This document shows positions 63,678-64,000 of a stretch of 64,000 nt of DNA, one piece after another. The stretch lies in assembly GCF_000004195.4 (NCBI RefSeq), contig NC_030683.2, positions 86,577,410-86,641,409 of the forward strand, given 5' to 3'. The translations under genes were made by a program, and so were the position numbers. Positions within the stretch are counted from its first letter, which is position 1; each line of letters starts with the position of its first letter. Origin of the DNA: Xenopus tropicalis. Its lineage: Eukaryota > Chordata > Amphibia > Anura > Pipidae. The notes beneath the pieces are model-generated. The model was not told the origin of the DNA and made no database searches. It was given only the letters and a program-made list of their open reading frames with translations.

Positions 63678-64000
63678 GCTCAGAGTGAAACCAGCACCAT
63701 ATGTGATTAATAACTGCCTACAAGATTGGGGGGGGGGGGATCTTATGTCTCCTTTAATTAAAACAAAATCCCCTTCCCCATATAAGGACTCCAATTTTTT
63801 TACAGGAAAGCAGACCGTGGGACTGCTGCAGAATGCAGAGATGCAACAATTGTTGCCTGTTCCCAGACATCCCCTGTGCCTATCTAGGCCAGACTCATAC
63901 AAAGTGCAGTAATCACCAAAGTAGTGCTGCTGCACATGCCTATCAGCTGTGCAATCTGTACTAAAGTATTCAGAGCTAGTGCAGTTTTCAAAGAGGAGCG

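Larger units (their letters stand above)
14548..64000 (-). other. ncam1: ncam1 gene, 3' part of the transcription unit (partial at its 5' end)
   Basis: One minus-strand gene spans the window from its right edge to a poly(A) site near 14548. It encodes neural cell adhesion molecule 1, a surface glycoprotein with five Ig domains and two fibronectin type III domains that mediates homophilic adhesion and signalling. Eleven coding exons are recognised by protein similarity and AG/GT borders; their phases join without a break. Their summed coding length is 2232 bp (743 residues plus stop), or 1488 bp without the alternative 744-bp exon. The promoter, signal peptide, Ig I-III and the first half of Ig IV are off the right edge. 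Exon numbers in the other entries follow the mammalian NCAM1 scheme, in which exon 15 is the GPI exon. Gene identity is very secure; species (Xenopus) is inferred from repeats. Confidence 0.97.
61225..64000 (-). other. ncam1: ncam1 intron 7-8 (3' part)
   Basis: This intronic DNA lies upstream of the Ig IV second-half exon. It contains a compound (TC)n(TA)n(CA)n microsatellite near 62311-62377, a partial 'TATCC' palindromic repeat at about 63108-63240 and a T2-type MITE at 63271-63677. In mammals the 30-bp VASE alternative exon lies in this intron. I looked for a VASE-like sequence on the minus strand and did not recognise one. The 5' end of the intron is beyond the window. Confidence 0.8.

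Noticed and set aside
1..64000. CRISPR arrays, bacterial operons, tRNA or rRNA genes
   Set aside because: Nothing of this kind was seen; the intron-exon gene and repeats are those of an animal nuclear genome.

Overview
The window is vertebrate nuclear DNA, almost certainly from a Xenopus frog (X. tropicalis or one X. laevis subgenome; I cannot separate them by eye). It holds the 3' two-thirds of one gene, ncam1 (neural cell adhesion molecule 1), on the minus strand. The organism call rests on a frog-like NCAM1 protein and on many dispersed repeats typical of Xenopus: T2-type MITEs with TTAAAGG termini, and the 'ACAGGTATGGGACC...TTATCC' palindromic family. Most of the sequence is AT-rich intron, 3' UTR and intergenic DNA. 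Short open frames there lack coding character.

Layout, from high to low coordinates (direction of transcription). 61225-64000 is the 3' part of an intron; exons for the signal peptide, Ig I-III and half of Ig IV lie beyond the window. Next come Ig IV second half (61074-61224), Ig V (60590-60774, 59742-59838), FN3-1 (58935-59105, 58170-58301), a 13.2 kb intron, FN3-2 (44809-44933, 42855-43035), a 13.5 kb intron, the transmembrane exon (29131-29338), the shared cytoplasmic exon (27135-27251), the large NCAM-180-specific exon (23894-24637) and the last coding exon with the stop codon (20249-20369). A long 3' UTR of about 5.7 kb follows, ending near a poly(A) signal at 14564-14569. 1 to about 14550 is downstream intergenic DNA with only repeats recognised.

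All eleven coding exons have canonical AG/GT borders and compatible phases. Together they encode 743 residues plus stop; skipping the 744-bp exon (248 x 3) keeps the frame and gives the NCAM-140 type tail of 495 residues in this window. The product is a cell-surface adhesion receptor. The three N-glycosylation sequons of Ig V (the polysialic acid acceptor region), the FGF-receptor-binding segment of FN3-2, the single membrane span and the juxtamembrane cysteines are all present.

I found no undescribed biological system. The points most worth checking are a weak candidate for the missing GPI-anchor (NCAM-120) exon at 38264-38373, a near-palindromic element of about 515 bp in the intron just before the alternative NCAM-180 exon, weak splice donors around that exon, and a 626-bp MITE inside the 3' UTR.
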